Shown here in pieces: positions 38,032-47,660 of a stretch of DNA of 64,000 nt; positions within the stretch are counted from its first letter, which is position 1, and every line of letters begins with the position of its first letter. Below the pieces are notes generated by a model. The model was not told where the DNA came from and did not search any database. It worked only from the letters and a program-made list of their open reading frames with translations. Where the stretch lies: NCBI RefSeq assembly GCF_900113935.1, contig NZ_FORF01000005.1:1-64000 (forward strand), written 5' to 3'. This stretch comes from Aquamicrobium aerolatum DSM 21857 (lineage in GTDB: Bacteria > Pseudomonadota > Alphaproteobacteria > Rhizobiales > Rhizobiaceae). The translations under genes were made by a program, and so were the position numbers.

Positions 38032-38727
38032 TTACTCGTGACCAGACAACAAGATGTCCTTGGCCTCGTTGATACGCGCCGCAAGGAACGAAGTGCCGCC
38101 GAGGTCGGGGTGCACGCGCTGCATCAGGCGGCGGTGCGCCTTGCGGATCTCCGCAGCACCGGCCCCCGCTTCAAGACCAAGGATCTGGTAGGCCTCCTGC
38201 TTGCTCATGGCGCCAGAAGCTGGCGCGCGACCCTTCCGCCGGCCACTGTCCGCCTGCGCGCCCTCACGCCAGTCGGAAAACCTGCCGTCAAGATAGGTCT
38301 CCAGTAACTGGATACTTTCTGGATCACCAACCAGATCGTCCGAAAGCCGCAAAAGATCGTCCATCTCCAGTTGAGAAAGTTTCCGTCCTTCAAAACGGCC
38401 GGCCAACACCAGCCCGTCTAGGGCTCCCGTCTCATGATCAAGATCCATCTCCAAGGCTGCAGAGCGTACCGTCGAGCGACGTCTCTGCCCCCTCGATGCA
38501 GCGCGCTTGGACTTGTTTGCAACGTACCAGCCGAGCGCCAGGGAAATGAGTGTCCCGCCAAGACCGGCTCTTCCGATGAGTAAAAGAAGGCTCCCGACAG
38601 CGCCCACAGCCACTGGTCCAGCTACGCGAAACCCATCAGCAAGCCGGCGCGGGTCTGCCTTGAGAAATACTGCAACCAAGGTCCCGAGCGCCAAGAGCAA
38701 GGCGACAGCATAAATCAACACCGTCAT
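38032..38727 (-). CDS. Membrane-anchored DnaJ-domain protein
   Basis: A 231-residue protein with two or three N-terminal membrane segments (TVLIYAVALLLALGTLVAVF, then VAGPVAVGAVGSLLLLIG) and a C-terminal J domain (about 175-231: EAYQILGLEAGAGAAEIRKA, with HPD in QRVHPDLGG). J-domain proteins stimulate the ATPase of Hsp70. The topology, J domain last, resembles the TIM14/DjlA-like small class and is conserved in rhizobia. It overlaps the VWA gene by 4 bases, which implies joint work. Confidence 0.82.
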   Translation of the reverse strand: MTVLIYAVALLLALGTLVAVFLKADPRRLADGFRVAGPVAVGAVGSLLLLIGRAGLGGTLISLALGWYVANKSKRAASRGQRRRSTVRSAALEMDLDHETGALDGLVLAGRFEGRKLSQLEMDDLLRLSDDLVGDPESIQLLETYLDGRFSDWREGAQADSGRRKGRAPASGAMSKQEAYQILGLEAGAGAAEIRKAHRRLMQRVHPDLGGTSFLAARINEAKDILLSGHE

Positions 38728-39461
38728 GGCCTGCCGCCGCGAAGGTAAGCCAGCATCAGCCGGTCACCGTCGCGCCCACGTGCTTCCAGTGCCTCTAGCC
38801 CGCCGGTCGCAAAGACGGCAACAGCGGACAGCAACTGTGCCAAAGCGGCTGACGAAGTTGAGTCGAAGCGAAACCATCCGCCTTTGGACAAACGCGCAAT
38901 CTCACGTAGTGCGGTCTCCGCAGCGCGATCGTGCCCCTCCTGAAACGCAAACACCGGGACACCCAGCATTCCCAGACGCCCCGCTTTGTCAGCAAGAAGA
39001 TCAATGTCTTCTTCGACAGCGTCGCCGATGTAGACAACTGCGTCTACCTTGCCGTGCTGGTTTTCCTTCAGAGCATGCGAAAGAACCTTGTCGATCTGTG
39101 TTTGGCCACCGCGACAATCGATCCTCGTCATCAGTTCCTTCAGCTTGGTCGTGTCGTCCACAAAGCGTGAAGCACGGCATTCGCCGAACCCGCGAAAATA
39201 CACGAGTTGAACTGAAAGCCCGCCTTTCTTGCCCACCGCGTCAAACATTTCGGCCTGTAGCGAACAGGCCAAATCCCATGTCGGTTGACCGCTCAAAGTG
39301 GCGTCCAGCGCTAGAATCAGGCGGCCGGAGCTGGATGAATTTTTGGACGGCGCCATGGCGCGTGCCTGGCGTACAAACGCATCTATTTCTGCTCCCGCAG
39401 AACGCAATCTGGAAGGCGGCATCTGGTTGCCGGTCGGCGACGGAGGCTTTTTAGTGCTCAT
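38724..39461 (-). CDS. VWA-domain protein
   Basis: A 245-residue protein with a von Willebrand factor A-like fold over nearly its whole length. The metal site reads DATLS (in GRLILALDATLSGQPTWDLA), a DxTxS variant of the MIDAS motif; the later acidic position is in AVVYIGDAVEEDIDLLADKA. No signal peptide or membrane segment is seen, so it is probably cytoplasmic. It overlaps the DnaJ-like gene by 4 bases. Function unknown; VWA domains usually mediate metal-dependent protein contacts. Confidence 0.75.
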   Translation of the reverse strand: MSTKKPPSPTGNQMPPSRLRSAGAEIDAFVRQARAMAPSKNSSSSGRLILALDATLSGQPTWDLACSLQAEMFDAVGKKGGLSVQLVYFRGFGECRASRFVDDTTKLKELMTRIDCRGGQTQIDKVLSHALKENQHGKVDAVVYIGDAVEEDIDLLADKAGRLGMLGVPVFAFQEGHDRAAETALREIARLSKGGWFRFDSTSSAALAQLLSAVAVFATGGLEALEARGRDGDRLMLAYLRGGRP

Positions 39462-39505
39462 CCGGAAAAGATGTGCCTCAAGTCAGATGCTTGCAAGCCT
39501 TAACG

Positions 39506-39940
39506 CTAGAGCAGACCGAGTTCCGTCAGTTCTTTTCGCAGATGCAGCGGCAGCTCGTCGTCGGCACCGCTGCCAGCGAGGTCGGCCGGCGCATCTTCAG
39601 GGGACAGATAACGCCACCCCTGAAATGGGCGACGCGGCTGCCATTCTGTGCGGATGACTTCGGGAGCGAGAATCAGCCGGCATCGCCCGACTCCTTCAGC
39701 ATCCACAAATGGCCTCACATCCAACAAGCGCTGACGGCATTGTACGCCGCCCTTGATGACCCAATACAACGCACCGCCAGCCAGCAGTTCATCAACCCGC
39801 TTGGGCACCATGCGGGTGGTGTGAAAACTCTCGACCGGCTGTCCGGCTCGACGCTTCTCGTCAAGCTTGAGCGCTATCCAGCCCTCGAGCTCTTCGACGC
39901 TTTCGCAACCGACGCAAAGTTTGATCAGGTTAAGGGACAT
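39506..39940 (-). CDS. DUF1489-family protein
   Basis: A 144-residue cytoplasmic protein conserved in alphaproteobacteria as DUF1489: MSLNLIKLCVGCESVEELEG at the start, then FHTTRMVPKRVDELLAGGALYWVIKG, RQRLLDVRPF and the Trp-rich RPFQGWRYL. No function is known. It precedes the VWA and DnaJ-like genes in the same direction, with a gap of 44 bases. Confidence 0.8.
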   Translation of the reverse strand: MSLNLIKLCVGCESVEELEGWIALKLDEKRRAGQPVESFHTTRMVPKRVDELLAGGALYWVIKGGVQCRQRLLDVRPFVDAEGVGRCRLILAPEVIRTEWQPRRPFQGWRYLSPEDAPADLAGSGADDELPLHLRKELTELGLL

Positions 39941-39954
39941 TTTTCCAGTCTAGG

Positions 39955-40054
39955 CCAATTCCAGCAAAAGCGCGAAGCGATTTCGCGTTCGGAACCGCTT
40001 TAAAACAAAGAGTTAGAGCAAACTCCGCCATTCGAGAAAGAACGGAAATGCTCT
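39955..40054. repeat. Rhizobial-type intergenic repeat downstream of sdaA
   Basis: Between DUF1489 and sdaA lie two stem-loops: CGCGAA/TTCGCG (39971-39976, 39982-39987) and AGAGCA/TGCTCT (40015-40020, 40049-40054, with an inner TCCG/CGGA). The core AAAACAAAGAGTTAGAGCA (40003-40020) is a string I recognise as repeated between genes in many Hyphomicrobiales genomes. Copy number here cannot be checked from the window. Confidence 0.5.
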
Positions 40055-40102
40055 GAGTGGTGAGCGAAGCGTAGTGAATCCTCGCACCCGGCTGTCCACA
40101 AT

Positions 40103-41512
40103 TCAACACTCAACCACATTGACGGCGAGCCCGCCGAGGCTGGTTTCCTTGTAGCGCTCATTCATGTCCATGCCTGTCTGGCGCATTGTCTCGATTGCAG
40201 CATCAAGCGGGACGAAGTGGGTGCCGTCGCCCTTGATTGCCAGCGAAGCCGCAGTGACCGCTTTGACAGAGCCGAGTGCGTTGCGCTCGATGCAAGGAAC
40301 CTGCACCAGTCCTCCCACCGGGTCGCAAGTCATCCCCAAATGATGCTCCAATGCAATTTCGGCGGCGTTCTCGACCTGCTCGGGCGTTCCGCCCATGACG
40401 GCGCAAAGGCCTGCGGCTGCCATCGCCGAAGCCGATCCAACCTCGCCCTGACAACCAACCTCGGCACCTGAAATCGACGCATTATGCTTGATGATCCCGC
40501 CGATGGCCGCCGCTGTCAGCAGGAAGTCGCGGATCGACTCGTCATCGGCCTCAACATGGAAGTGAAGCCAGTATCGGAGCACCGCGGGGATGACGCCAGC
40601 CGCGCCGTTGGTCGGAGCGGTGACCACCCGGCCTCCCGCTGCATTTTCTTCGTTGACTGCCATCGCGTAGATGGAGAGCCAATCATTAGCAAGCAGCGGG
40701 TTTGGTCGGTTTCGAGACCAGTCCTCCTGCAGTCGATCATGTAACTGTCGCGCGCGCCGCTTCACTTTCAACCCACCAGGCATGATGCCCTCCTGGGAAA
40801 GCCCACGCTCGATACAGCTCAGCATGGCCTGCCAGATCTTGTCGAGCCCGGCGTTCAGTTCGGCGCGGCTCATGTGCCGCTCTTCATTCGCGCGTTTCAT
40901 CGCAGCGATCGACATGCCGCTGCGAGCGGCCATTGCCAGCATTTCCTTGGCGTTCTTGAACGGATAAGGCTCGCGACTGTTGCCTTGCGTGCGCAGTGGC
41001 CCCTCCGCCTTCATCCGCTGCAGTTCATCATCAGAGACAACGAACCCGCCACCGATCGAATAGTAGATCCGGCGCAGCAGCAGTCTGTCGCTGGCATCAA
41101 AGGCTGAAAAAGCCATACCATTTGCATGACCGGGCAGCGGTGTCTTCCGGTCCAGCACGAGATCCGCGTCTGGGTCGAAACGATAGGCCGCCGGATGCTT
41201 TGGCGGCTGCACTCGTTTGTCCCGAGACACCGCGGCGAGCACCGCCTCCACAGCATCGGGATCGACCGTCATCGGCGTCAACCCCGTCAGGCCAAGGACG
41301 ACTGCCCTGTCCGTACCGTGTCCGATCCCCGTATAGGCGAGCGAGCCATGAAGGCTGACCGCCAGCCTGTCGACCGTCGCGCCTGTGGTGCGTGGCCACT
41401 CATCGCTGAGCAATTCATCCAGAAAACGGGCGGCCGCCGTCATCGGTCCCATTGTATGAGACGACGAGGGTCCAATACCGATCTTGAACAGGTCAAATAC
41501 GGAGAGAAACAT
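40103..41512 (-). CDS. sdaA: L-serine ammonia-lyase
   Basis: A 469-residue single-chain L-serine dehydratase, an iron-sulfur enzyme that makes pyruvate and ammonia. The beta domain opens with [23 protein letters not shown]. The alpha domain holds the cluster-binding cysteines: Cys in [29 protein letters not shown]. The C-terminus ends VVEC, and the C-terminal Cys can cap the cluster as in characterised type 2 enzymes. ATG 41512 behind GGAGAG fits; the frame is open 11 codons more. Confidence 0.94.
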   Translation of the reverse strand: MFLSVFDLFKIGIGPSSSHTMGPMTAAARFLDELLSDEWPRTTGATVDRLAVSLHGSLAYTGIGHGTDRAVVLGLTGLTPMTVDPDAVEAVLAAVSRDKRVQPPKHPAAYRFDPDADLVLDRKTPLPGHANGMAFSAFDASDRLLLRRIYYSIGGGFVVSDDELQRMKAEGPLRTQGNSREPYPFKNAKEMLAMAARSGMSIAAMKRANEERHMSRAELNAGLDKIWQAMLSCIERGLSQEGIMPGGLKVKRRARQLHDRLQEDWSRNRPNPLLANDWLSIYAMAVNEENAAGGRVVTAPTNGAAGVIPAVLRYWLHFHVEADDESIRDFLLTAAAIGGIIKHNASISGAEVGCQGEVGSASAMAAAGLCAVMGGTPEQVENAAEIALEHHLGMTCDPVGGLVQVPCIERNALGSVKAVTAASLAIKGDGTHFVPLDAAIETMRQTGMDMNERYKETSLGGLAVNVVEC

Positions 41513-41620
41513 GAAAGCGGACAGGCTCCTGTGATTGCCTCGCAAGTTTCGAACTTTGGCAAGTTCAACGCAAGGGGCACATCATCATCAGATGATCGGC
41601 CAGCAACAGGCTTTCAAGGC

Positions 41621-41653
41621 AAAAAGGAAAAGGCGCGGACCCAGCCGCGCCTT
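41621..41653 (-). terminator. Intrinsic terminator of the 42-aa membrane protein gene
   Basis: A 9-bp perfect stem AAGGCGCGG/CCGCGCCTT (41630-41638, 41645-41653) with a 6-base loop is followed on the leftward strand by TTCCTTTTT. It lies 29 bases after the stop at 41682. Confidence 0.85.
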
Positions 41654-41681
41654 CATGAAATCCTTTTCTCTATGGTTAGGC

Positions 41682-41810
41682 CTAGCAGATAATCAGCGCT
41701 GCTGCGTTTGCAGATCCGCTGAAGAGCCATGCCAGAAGAATGATACCTGCGAACCCTATCGCTGCCTTGGCGGTTACGCCCCAGCAGGTCTTCTGAACGC
41801 TTTCGTCCAT
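41682..41810 (-). CDS. Small membrane protein (42 aa)
   Basis: From ATG 41810, behind AGGAAAGAT, a 42-residue protein with one membrane helix (AAIGFAGIILLAWLFSGSAN) and a short hydrophilic N-terminus (MDESVQKTCWGVTAK). The good ribosome site and the strong terminator directly after it make a short monocistronic unit. I do not recognise the family. The open frame continues 20 codons further upstream without support. Confidence 0.6.
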   Translation of the reverse strand: MDESVQKTCWGVTAKAAIGFAGIILLAWLFSGSANAAALIIC

Positions 41811-42057
41811 ATCTTTCCTGTTCCGTAGATTGCCCCGTTTTGCGGCGGAGTTGAGCCGCGACGGTCCCACCCGTCAGGCCGCTAAATAGCCCTCCTGCAG
41901 CGCAACCGCAATGCACAAAATGGCAAAACGGTGTCGACGCACTGCAGGCGCGCTCACTGACTCAACAAGAATTCAATTAATTCAACGTCTTGAATAAAGA
42001 GATGCGGTTACGCTTCATAAACACAATAGACGAAAACAAGGCATGGTTTACACCTGC

Positions 42058-42870
42058 CTAATGGGCATCCGGCGCTGTGTTGTGCGGCAAGATACTGTCG
42101 ATACGCCCGGTCATTCGATACGCCAGAAGGCCGGTCCATTCGCGAATTGCGATGGAGAGGTTCTGAAGCGAATCTGCGACATTATCCTGTGCCGGGCCGA
42201 AATTCTCCGTGCCGGAAGTGCGATAATCGGCCGGCCAGGGCATCACGTCGAAACCTGCCTTGCGAAAAAGCCCGATCGAACGCGGCATGTGAAACGCAGA
42301 AGTGACGATAAGCCATGTTTCATCCGCTTTCAGATTTACCAGAGCTTTCGTGAACTGAGCATTCTCATAGGTATTTCGCGAGTCGTTCTCCAGGACCAGC
42401 CGTTCCGGCTCGACGCCCAGTGCGATCAGAAGGCGTGGTGCCGTCGCGCCGTCACCCTCGCCTTCGAGCACCAACGTTCCAGTGCCGCCCGTCACCACGA
42501 TTCGGGCCTGCGGATAGCGACGCGCAAGAATTGCGGCCTCGACATAGCGGTCGCCGCTGGCGTTCAATTCATATCCACCGCGGGCCAGATTGACCGCACC
42601 TTCAAACCCTCCGCCAAGCACAATGATGCCTGCGACCTGTTCCGGCGCAGGGTTCGGGCGAGAAAAATGATCTTCAAGCGGATGGAGCAACAGCGCGCCG
42701 GTGCTGGTCCATGCCCCGGTCGCCAACACCAAAAAAGCTGAAATAGAAAGAAAAAGGCCTATCCGGCGCAGACCCGCAACCGCCGCAAGGATAGCAAGAA
42801 GGATCAGCAGGCCGATCAGATTGATCGGCTGGGCAATCATCCAGAATATCTTGGAGAGCGTATAGAACAT
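42058..42870 (-). CDS. DUF218/YdcF-ElyC-type membrane protein
   Basis: A 270-residue protein with two N-terminal membrane segments (INLIGLLILLAILAAVAGL and IGLFLSISAFLVLATGA) followed by a DUF218 domain. Its marks are AGIIVLGGGFEGAVNL, the glycine-rich ARIVVTGGTGTLVLEGEG, LENDSRNTYENAQF and WLIVTSAFHMPRSIGLF. E. coli relatives ElyC and SanA are linked to envelope and peptidoglycan maintenance. Soluble domain probably periplasmic. It is monocistronic. Confidence 0.88.
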   Translation of the reverse strand: MFYTLSKIFWMIAQPINLIGLLILLAILAAVAGLRRIGLFLSISAFLVLATGAWTSTGALLLHPLEDHFSRPNPAPEQVAGIIVLGGGFEGAVNLARGGYELNASGDRYVEAAILARRYPQARIVVTGGTGTLVLEGEGDGATAPRLLIALGVEPERLVLENDSRNTYENAQFTKALVNLKADETWLIVTSAFHMPRSIGLFRKAGFDVMPWPADYRTSGTENFGPAQDNVADSLQNLSIAIREWTGLLAYRMTGRIDSILPHNTAPDAH

Positions 42871-42999
42871 GCGTTCTCCGACGTTTCAGGCGCGCTGATC
42901 CAGCGCTTTTCTAGTATTGCGGCTACCGGATCGGACAAGAACCCGGCAGCCAAATCGTCACGCAACGGCGCGCTGTCCCCAGCGCACCAATCATGCTGC

Positions 43000-44481
43000 C
43001 TACCACCACTTTTCCGGCTGGAAGTGACCAGCGGCTTGCTCGATGACGTAGGAAGCACGGAATAGTGTTTCTTCCTCGAACGGGCGTCCGATCAGCTGAA
43101 GCCCGAGCGGCAATCCCTTCGAATCCAGGCCGGCGGGAATAGAAATAGCCGGAAGCCCTGCCATGTTGACGGTGACCGTAAACACATCATTGAGGTACAT
43201 CTTGACCGGATCGGCAGCCAGTTCCTCATCTGCGATGCCGAACGCCGCTGATGGCGTGGCCGGTGTCAAGATCGCATCGACCCCCGCGTGGAACGCGTCG
43301 TCAAAGTCCTTCTTGATCAAGGTTCGAACTTTCTGCGCCTGAACATAATAGGCATCGTAATAGCCAGCCGACAGCACGTAGGTGCCGATCAGGATACGGC
43401 GCTTGACCTCCATGCCGAAACCCTTGGCGCGGGTCTGCTCGTACATGTCGGTGATGTCCTTGCCTGGGACACGAAGTCCATAGCGTACGCCATCATAGCG
43501 AGCCAGGTTGGACGAAGCCTCTGCCGGCGCGACAATGTAGTAGGCGGGCAGCGCATACTTGGTATGCGGCAGCGAGATGTCGACGATTTCTGCGCCAGCA
43601 GCCTTGAGCCATTCCAGCCCCTTCTGCCAGAGCGCTTCGATTTCGTCCGACATGCCTTCGACGCGGTATTCCTTTGGAACACCGATACGCATGCCCTTGA
43701 TCGACTGTCCGAGCGCAGCCTCGTAGTCCGGCACAGGAAGATCGACGGAAGTGGTGTCCTTGAGATCGACCGATGCCATCGACTTCAGCATTATCGCGGC
43801 GTCGCGCACGTCGCGTGTGATCGAACCGGCCTGATCGAGCGAAGATGCGAAGGCCACCGTACCCCAGCGCGAGCAACGGCCATAGGTCGGCTTCATGCCG
43901 ACGGTTCCCGTGAAGGCTGCCGGTTGACGAATTGAACCGCCGGTGTCGGTTGCAGTTGCGGCTGCACACAAAAAGCCGGACACAGCAGCTGCGGACCCGC
44001 CCGACGAACCGCCTGCCACCAATGCCTTGTCGTCGTCTTTCGCGCGCCATGGGTTGGTCACAGGACCGTAATAGGATGTCTCGTTCGACGAACCCATCGC
44101 AAACTCATCCATGTTGAGCTTGCCAAGCAACACGGCACCATCAGCCCACAAATTGGCGGTCACAGTCGACTCATAGCGCGGCTTGAAGCCGTCGAGGATG
44201 TGACTTGCAGCCTGTGTGTGTACGCCTTCCGTGGCGAACAGATCCTTGATACCCAGCGGAATGCCTTCCAATGCGCCGCCTTCACCAGCAGAAAGGCGCT
44301 CATCGGACGCGCGAGCCATGTCGCGCGCCTTGTCGTGAGTGATCGCAACATAAGCATTCAGCGCTTCATTGCTGGAATCAATCGCATTGAGATAGGCATC
44401 GGTGAGCTCCAATGCCGAGATTTCCTTCGCACGCAATCTTTCGCGCGCCTGTGCAATGGTCAGTCTGGTCAGGTCGGTCAT
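43000..44481 (-). CDS. gatA: Glutamyl-tRNA(Gln) amidotransferase subunit A
   Basis: A 493-residue amidase-signature protein. It releases ammonia from glutamine for the conversion of Glu-tRNA(Gln), and often Asp-tRNA(Asn), with GatB and GatC. The Ser-cisSer-Lys triad is in IKDLF (Lys), [13 protein letters not shown] and [17 protein letters not shown]. Length is typical. gatC lies 71 bases upstream; gatB is not in the window. tRNA-Asn and GltX here fit the pathway. Confidence 0.96.
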   Translation of the reverse strand: MTDLTRLTIAQARERLRAKEISALELTDAYLNAIDSSNEALNAYVAITHDKARDMARASDERLSAGEGGALEGIPLGIKDLFATEGVHTQAASHILDGFKPRYESTVTANLWADGAVLLGKLNMDEFAMGSSNETSYYGPVTNPWRAKDDDKALVAGGSSGGSAAAVSGFLCAAATATDTGGSIRQPAAFTGTVGMKPTYGRCSRWGTVAFASSLDQAGSITRDVRDAAIMLKSMASVDLKDTTSVDLPVPDYEAALGQSIKGMRIGVPKEYRVEGMSDEIEALWQKGLEWLKAAGAEIVDISLPHTKYALPAYYIVAPAEASSNLARYDGVRYGLRVPGKDITDMYEQTRAKGFGMEVKRRILIGTYVLSAGYYDAYYVQAQKVRTLIKKDFDDAFHAGVDAILTPATPSAAFGIADEELAADPVKMYLNDVFTVTVNMAGLPAISIPAGLDSKGLPLGLQLIGRPFEEETLFRASYVIEQAAGHFQPEKWW

Positions 44482-44552
44482 CAGAAGAGCTTCTTTTCGT
44501 AAAATCGCGAACGGCCACCACTGTGTGCAGCCACGTCACCAAGCGTTATGGA

Positions 44553-44840
44553 TTACTCCACAACCTTCGGGACGAGGAAGAAATTGTCTTCGGTGGCGGG
44601 AGCATTGGCAACCACATCGGCGGCGATACCACCATCCGTCACCCCATCCGCACGCTTGCGCATCTCGAAAGGGATCACCGATGTCATCGGCTCGACACCT
44701 GCGACGTCAACTTCACGCAGGTGCTCGACGAAGCCGAGTATCACATTCAGTTCGCCAGTCATCTGACTGGCCTGTTCTTCGGTCACTGCAATGCGGGCAA
44801 GGCGCGCCACACGCTTTACGGTGTCGGTATCGACGGACAT
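44553..44840 (-). CDS. gatC: Glutamyl-tRNA(Gln) amidotransferase subunit C
   Basis: A 95-residue GatC, the belt that holds GatA and GatB together. Conserved parts: [43 protein letters not shown] and the C-terminal [14 protein letters not shown] 44840 matches the family start ([17 protein letters not shown]); the frame is open 23 codons more. Cotranscribed with gatA. Confidence 0.96.
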   Translation of the reverse strand: MSVDTDTVKRVARLARIAVTEEQASQMTGELNVILGFVEHLREVDVAGVEPMTSVIPFEMRKRADGVTDGGIAADVVANAPATEDNFFLVPKVVE

Positions 44841-44942
44841 TGGATGCTCCGGCAAATGCTGGGAAATCGATACAGGCGCTATACCGGCGCGGCCGGTACA
44901 GCGCAACATCGATCACCGTCTTTTAAGCTAGTCGATCACCCA

Positions 44943-45641
44943 TCAAACTTCAAAGGCTTCGCCAATGGCGGGTAAAATCATCTTTGTTCCGCTGCCTTCC
45001 ATGCCATCTACGAAGCTGGAGGCAGTTGCATCAAGCAGGCCGAATGTTCCGAAATGACATGGCACCACCGCTTCGAACCTGAAAAAGCGCTGGCAAGCCA
45101 ATGCAGCCACCGCCCCACCCATTGTGAAGCGGTCACCGACCGGCACCAGGCCGATATCTGGTGCATGCAACTCGTTGATGAGCGCCATATCGGAGAAAAT
45201 GTCCGTGTCGCCCATGTGATACAGCGTCTTATCGTCGGGGAAGTGCAGCACCAGTCCATGCGGGTTCCCGAGATAGATATTGCCGTCCTGCATCGTAAAA
45301 CTGGAAGAATGCGCAGCGTTGACAAAGGTCGTGGTGAATCCACCGCAATCGACGGTCCCACCGTGATTGCCCATATTGAGTTTTTCGGCCCCCTGTTTTC
45401 CAAGAAAATCGCAGATTTCCGGATTGGCCACGAGCATGGCGCAGGTCTTCTTCAGGATCGGAAGCGCATCACCGATGTGATCGTTGTGGCCATGGGTGAG
45501 CAGAACATGGGTGACGCCCTCGGCTGCCTCCTCCCACCCCTTACCCCAAGATGGGTTACCCGACAGGAACGGATCGATCAGGATCACTGCACCTGCTGCC
45601 TCAACTCGAAATGCCGAATGGCCGAACCATGTCAGTTTCAT
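44943..45641 (-). CDS. UPF0173 metal-dependent hydrolase
   Basis: A 232-residue metallo-beta-lactamase fold protein of the UPF0173 (YtkL) family. The metal motif HGHNDH is at residues 50-55, with further ligands in [19 protein letters not shown] and the C-terminal PCHFGTF. Substrate is unknown. ATG 45641 gives the family start [14 protein letters not shown]; the frame is open 21 codons more. It is divergent from ruvX, 76 bases apart. Confidence 0.92.
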   Translation of the reverse strand: MKLTWFGHSAFRVEAAGAVILIDPFLSGNPSWGKGWEEAAEGVTHVLLTHGHNDHIGDALPILKKTCAMLVANPEICDFLGKQGAEKLNMGNHGGTVDCGGFTTTFVNAAHSSSFTMQDGNIYLGNPHGLVLHFPDDKTLYHMGDTDIFSDMALINELHAPDIGLVPVGDRFTMGGAVAALACQRFFRFEAVVPCHFGTFGLLDATASSFVDGMEGSGTKMILPAIGEAFEV

Positions 45642-45717
45642 GGAATCCTCTTGTTCTCGCTTTTGTTCGTGCGGGACGATAGAACCCCGGCGTAACAAGT
45701 CCAAGAGGGTTCAGACA

Positions 45718-46191
45718 ATGGCGACCATCGACATCAGCGAATTGTCGAAACGGCTTGAGATGGGTGCAGTCGTCGCGGGCCTGGATCTCGGAACCAAGAC
45801 AATCGGTCTCGCCGTTTCAGACTCGGGGTTGTCCTTCGCTCATCCCCGACCAGTCATCGCCCGCAAGAAGTTCACGCTCGACGCCGAGCTCTTGTTGGCG
45901 GCCTTCGCAAAGGACAACGTCGCAGCCGCGATTATCGGCCTGCCGGTGAACATGGATGGTTCCGAAGGACCACGCGTTCAGGCCACCCGCGCCTTTGTCA
46001 GAAATATGGAAAAACTGACGGACCTCCCCTTCATCTACTGGGACGAACGTCTGTCGACCGTCGCAGCGGAGCGCGCGCTTATTTCAATGGATGTGTCACG
46101 CAAGAAGCGCAGCGACCGGATCGATTCCGTCGCCGCAGCATTCATTCTGCAGGGGGCACTCGACCGAATTCGAGCTTTGCGTCGGGGATGA
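45718..46191 (+). CDS. ruvX: Holliday junction resolvase-like protein YqgF/RuvX
   Basis: A 157-residue RNase H-fold nuclease of the YqgF family, involved in 16S rRNA maturation and proposed as a Holliday-junction resolvase. Acidic catalytic sites: [16 protein letters not shown] (Asp), [16 protein letters not shown] (Asp-Glu) and [18 protein letters not shown] (Asp). ATG 45718 behind AAGAGGG is right; a longer frame runs upstream through the divergent gene. Its last 50 bases overlap the convergent gene at 46142. Confidence 0.93.
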   Translation: MATIDISELSKRLEMGAVVAGLDLGTKTIGLAVSDSGLSFAHPRPVIARKKFTLDAELLLAAFAKDNVAAAIIGLPVNMDGSEGPRVQATRAFVRNMEKLTDLPFIYWDERLSTVAAERALISMDVSRKKRSDRIDSVAAAFILQGALDRIRALRRG

Positions 46192-46471
46192 CATTCGGCT
46201 GACTGCCCCGCCACCAGTTTCGTATCTCCCGACGCTTTCGGAACGCGTAGATCGAGAAGATCAACGCGGTATCGATGAGACAGGCACGCGCTACCATCGA
46301 CGGGATCGCGGCAGCCTCAATCCCAAGCATGTCGCCATAGAATTCAAACGCAAAATCATGAACGACGCGACTGAAGAACAGCAGTCCAAAGTTGATGTCG
46401 TAGTAGGACAGAAAATACCAGCCCCAAAATATCGCCATCGGCAGCCCCCAAAATATCAGGATGTAGCGCAT
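46142..46471 (-). CDS. Small membrane protein, DUF6105-like
   Basis: A 109-residue protein with an N-terminal membrane helix ([19 protein letters not shown]) and a second around residues 62-76 ([16 protein letters not shown]), then a basic, soluble tail ([10 protein letters not shown]). It resembles small rhizobial membrane proteins filed as DUF6105; the name is from memory. ATG 46471 is behind CGGAG at 9 bases. The 3' end overlaps ruvX by 50 bases in the opposite direction, unusual but plausible for short genes. Confidence 0.6.
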   Translation of the reverse strand: MRYILIFWGLPMAIFWGWYFLSYYDINFGLLFFSRVVHDFAFEFYGDMLGIEAAAIPSMVARACLIDTALIFSIYAFRKRREIRNWWRGSQPNVIPDAKLEFGRVPPAE

Positions 46472-46578
46472 GGTTTGATACTCCGGCGGTGTCAGAGACT
46501 GGACGGCACGCGATCGGCAGGTAACGCCGCACCCCGAAAGGGAGAGAGTTCATGCGACCACGCTGAACTTTGAACCTC

Positions 46579-46619
46579 GTTAACCTTATCGGCAATGCAA
46601 ACTATTTGTTAAGGTTAAC
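46579..46619. promoter_or_regulatory. Inverted pair of GTTAACC elements
   Basis: GTTAACCTTA (46579-46588) and TAAGGTTAAC (46610-46619) form a perfect 10-bp inverted repeat with a 21-base spacer. It lies between the divergent genes at 46471 and 46722. Each arm contains TTAACC, the CtrA half-site of alphaproteobacteria, so two opposed CtrA half-sites are one reading; an unrelated repressor site is another. Confidence 0.45.
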
Positions 46620-46721
46620 GACCGTCATGAATTCAGAGCAGTCGTGCTTTGAGGCTCGCATCAACTTTACACTTCCGATGCGGCACCCTATGCGGTTGGC
46701 ACCCTGAATCGCCGAGCCGCA

Positions 46722-47660
46722 ATGACCATCATCTTCGAAAGCATCCTCCCCGTCTTTCTTCTCATCGTTGCGGGGTTCGCGCTACGCCGCACGCCGGTGA
46801 TCGCCGAAACCGCGTGGCCGGGAATGGAGCAGATCAGCTACTGGTTCCTCTACCCGTCGCTGCTGTTTGTGACGATCTACAACGCCGACTTCTCCGGCCT
46901 CAAGCTTGACGCAATGCTCCTGGCGCTACTGCTCAGCATTTGTCTGATGATGGCGCTCACCGGCATACTGTGGCCATTGCTGCGTGGTGGTGGTGCGATC
47001 AAAGTCAGCGAATTTTCATCGGTGTTTCAAACGTCCATCCGCTGGAACGGCTTCATTGCGCTCCCGATAGCTCAGAAAATCTTTGCGCCTGAAGGTGCTG
47101 CGGTCGTGGCACTGGCGATGGCGGGCATCATCGTGCCGATCAACGTCGTGGTGATCTATGTCGTGATGCGGTTTGCTGACCGCAACGTCAGCATTGGTCG
47201 AACCATTCTTCGTGTCGCACTGAACCCGCTTGTGATCGCGGTGTCTGCTGCACTGCTTTTTCGTTTGCTGCCTTTCGGGCTTTATCAACCGCTGAACGAG
47301 ACGCTGAAGCTCGTCGGAAATGCTGCACTGGGCCTCGGCCTGATCGCCATCGGTGCAAGCCTTCGTCCTGCGGATCTCACGACCCTTCGGTTGGCAGTCT
47401 GGGTGCCCGTGATCATGAAGCTGATCGTGTTCCCGGTCCTGCTGATCACGATTGCGATGATGTTGGGCGTAAGCGGCAATCAGCTTGCCTACCTCGCCCT
47501 GTGCGCGGCCGTACCTACCGCGATGAATGGCTACATGCTGGCCCGGCAGCTTGGCGGCGACGCACAACTCTACGCCACGGTCGCGACACTGCAGACCGTT
47601 CTGGCATTTTTCACCATTCCCATCGTGCTCGCGATGGTGGCTCAGTTGAGCTCTGGATAG
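46722..47660 (+). CDS. AEC-family transporter (auxin efflux carrier type)
   Basis: A 312-residue membrane protein with about ten segments in two five-helix halves, the fold of the AEC family. Bacterial members carry malonate, malate or other small acids; the substrate is unknown here. Marks: IFESILPVFLLIVAGFALRR at the start and FQTSIRWNGFIALPIAQKIF, with the conserved Asn-Gly, near residue 105. The C-terminal 19 bases overlap the convergent acyl-CoA dehydrogenase gene. Confidence 0.88.
   Translation: MTIIFESILPVFLLIVAGFALRRTPVIAETAWPGMEQISYWFLYPSLLFVTIYNADFSGLKLDAMLLALLLSICLMMALTGILWPLLRGGGAIKVSEFSSVFQTSIRWNGFIALPIAQKIFAPEGAAVVALAMAGIIVPINVVVIYVVMRFADRNVSIGRTILRVALNPLVIAVSAALLFRLLPFGLYQPLNETLKLVGNAALGLGLIAIGASLRPADLTTLRLAVWVPVIMKLIVFPVLLITIAMMLGVSGNQLAYLALCAAVPTAMNGYMLARQLGGDAQLYATVATLQTVLAFFTIPIVLAMVAQLSSG

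Noticed and set aside
46627-46707. 26-codon frame before the AEC transporter
   Set aside because: No proper ribosome site and ordinary composition; not convincing as a leader peptide.
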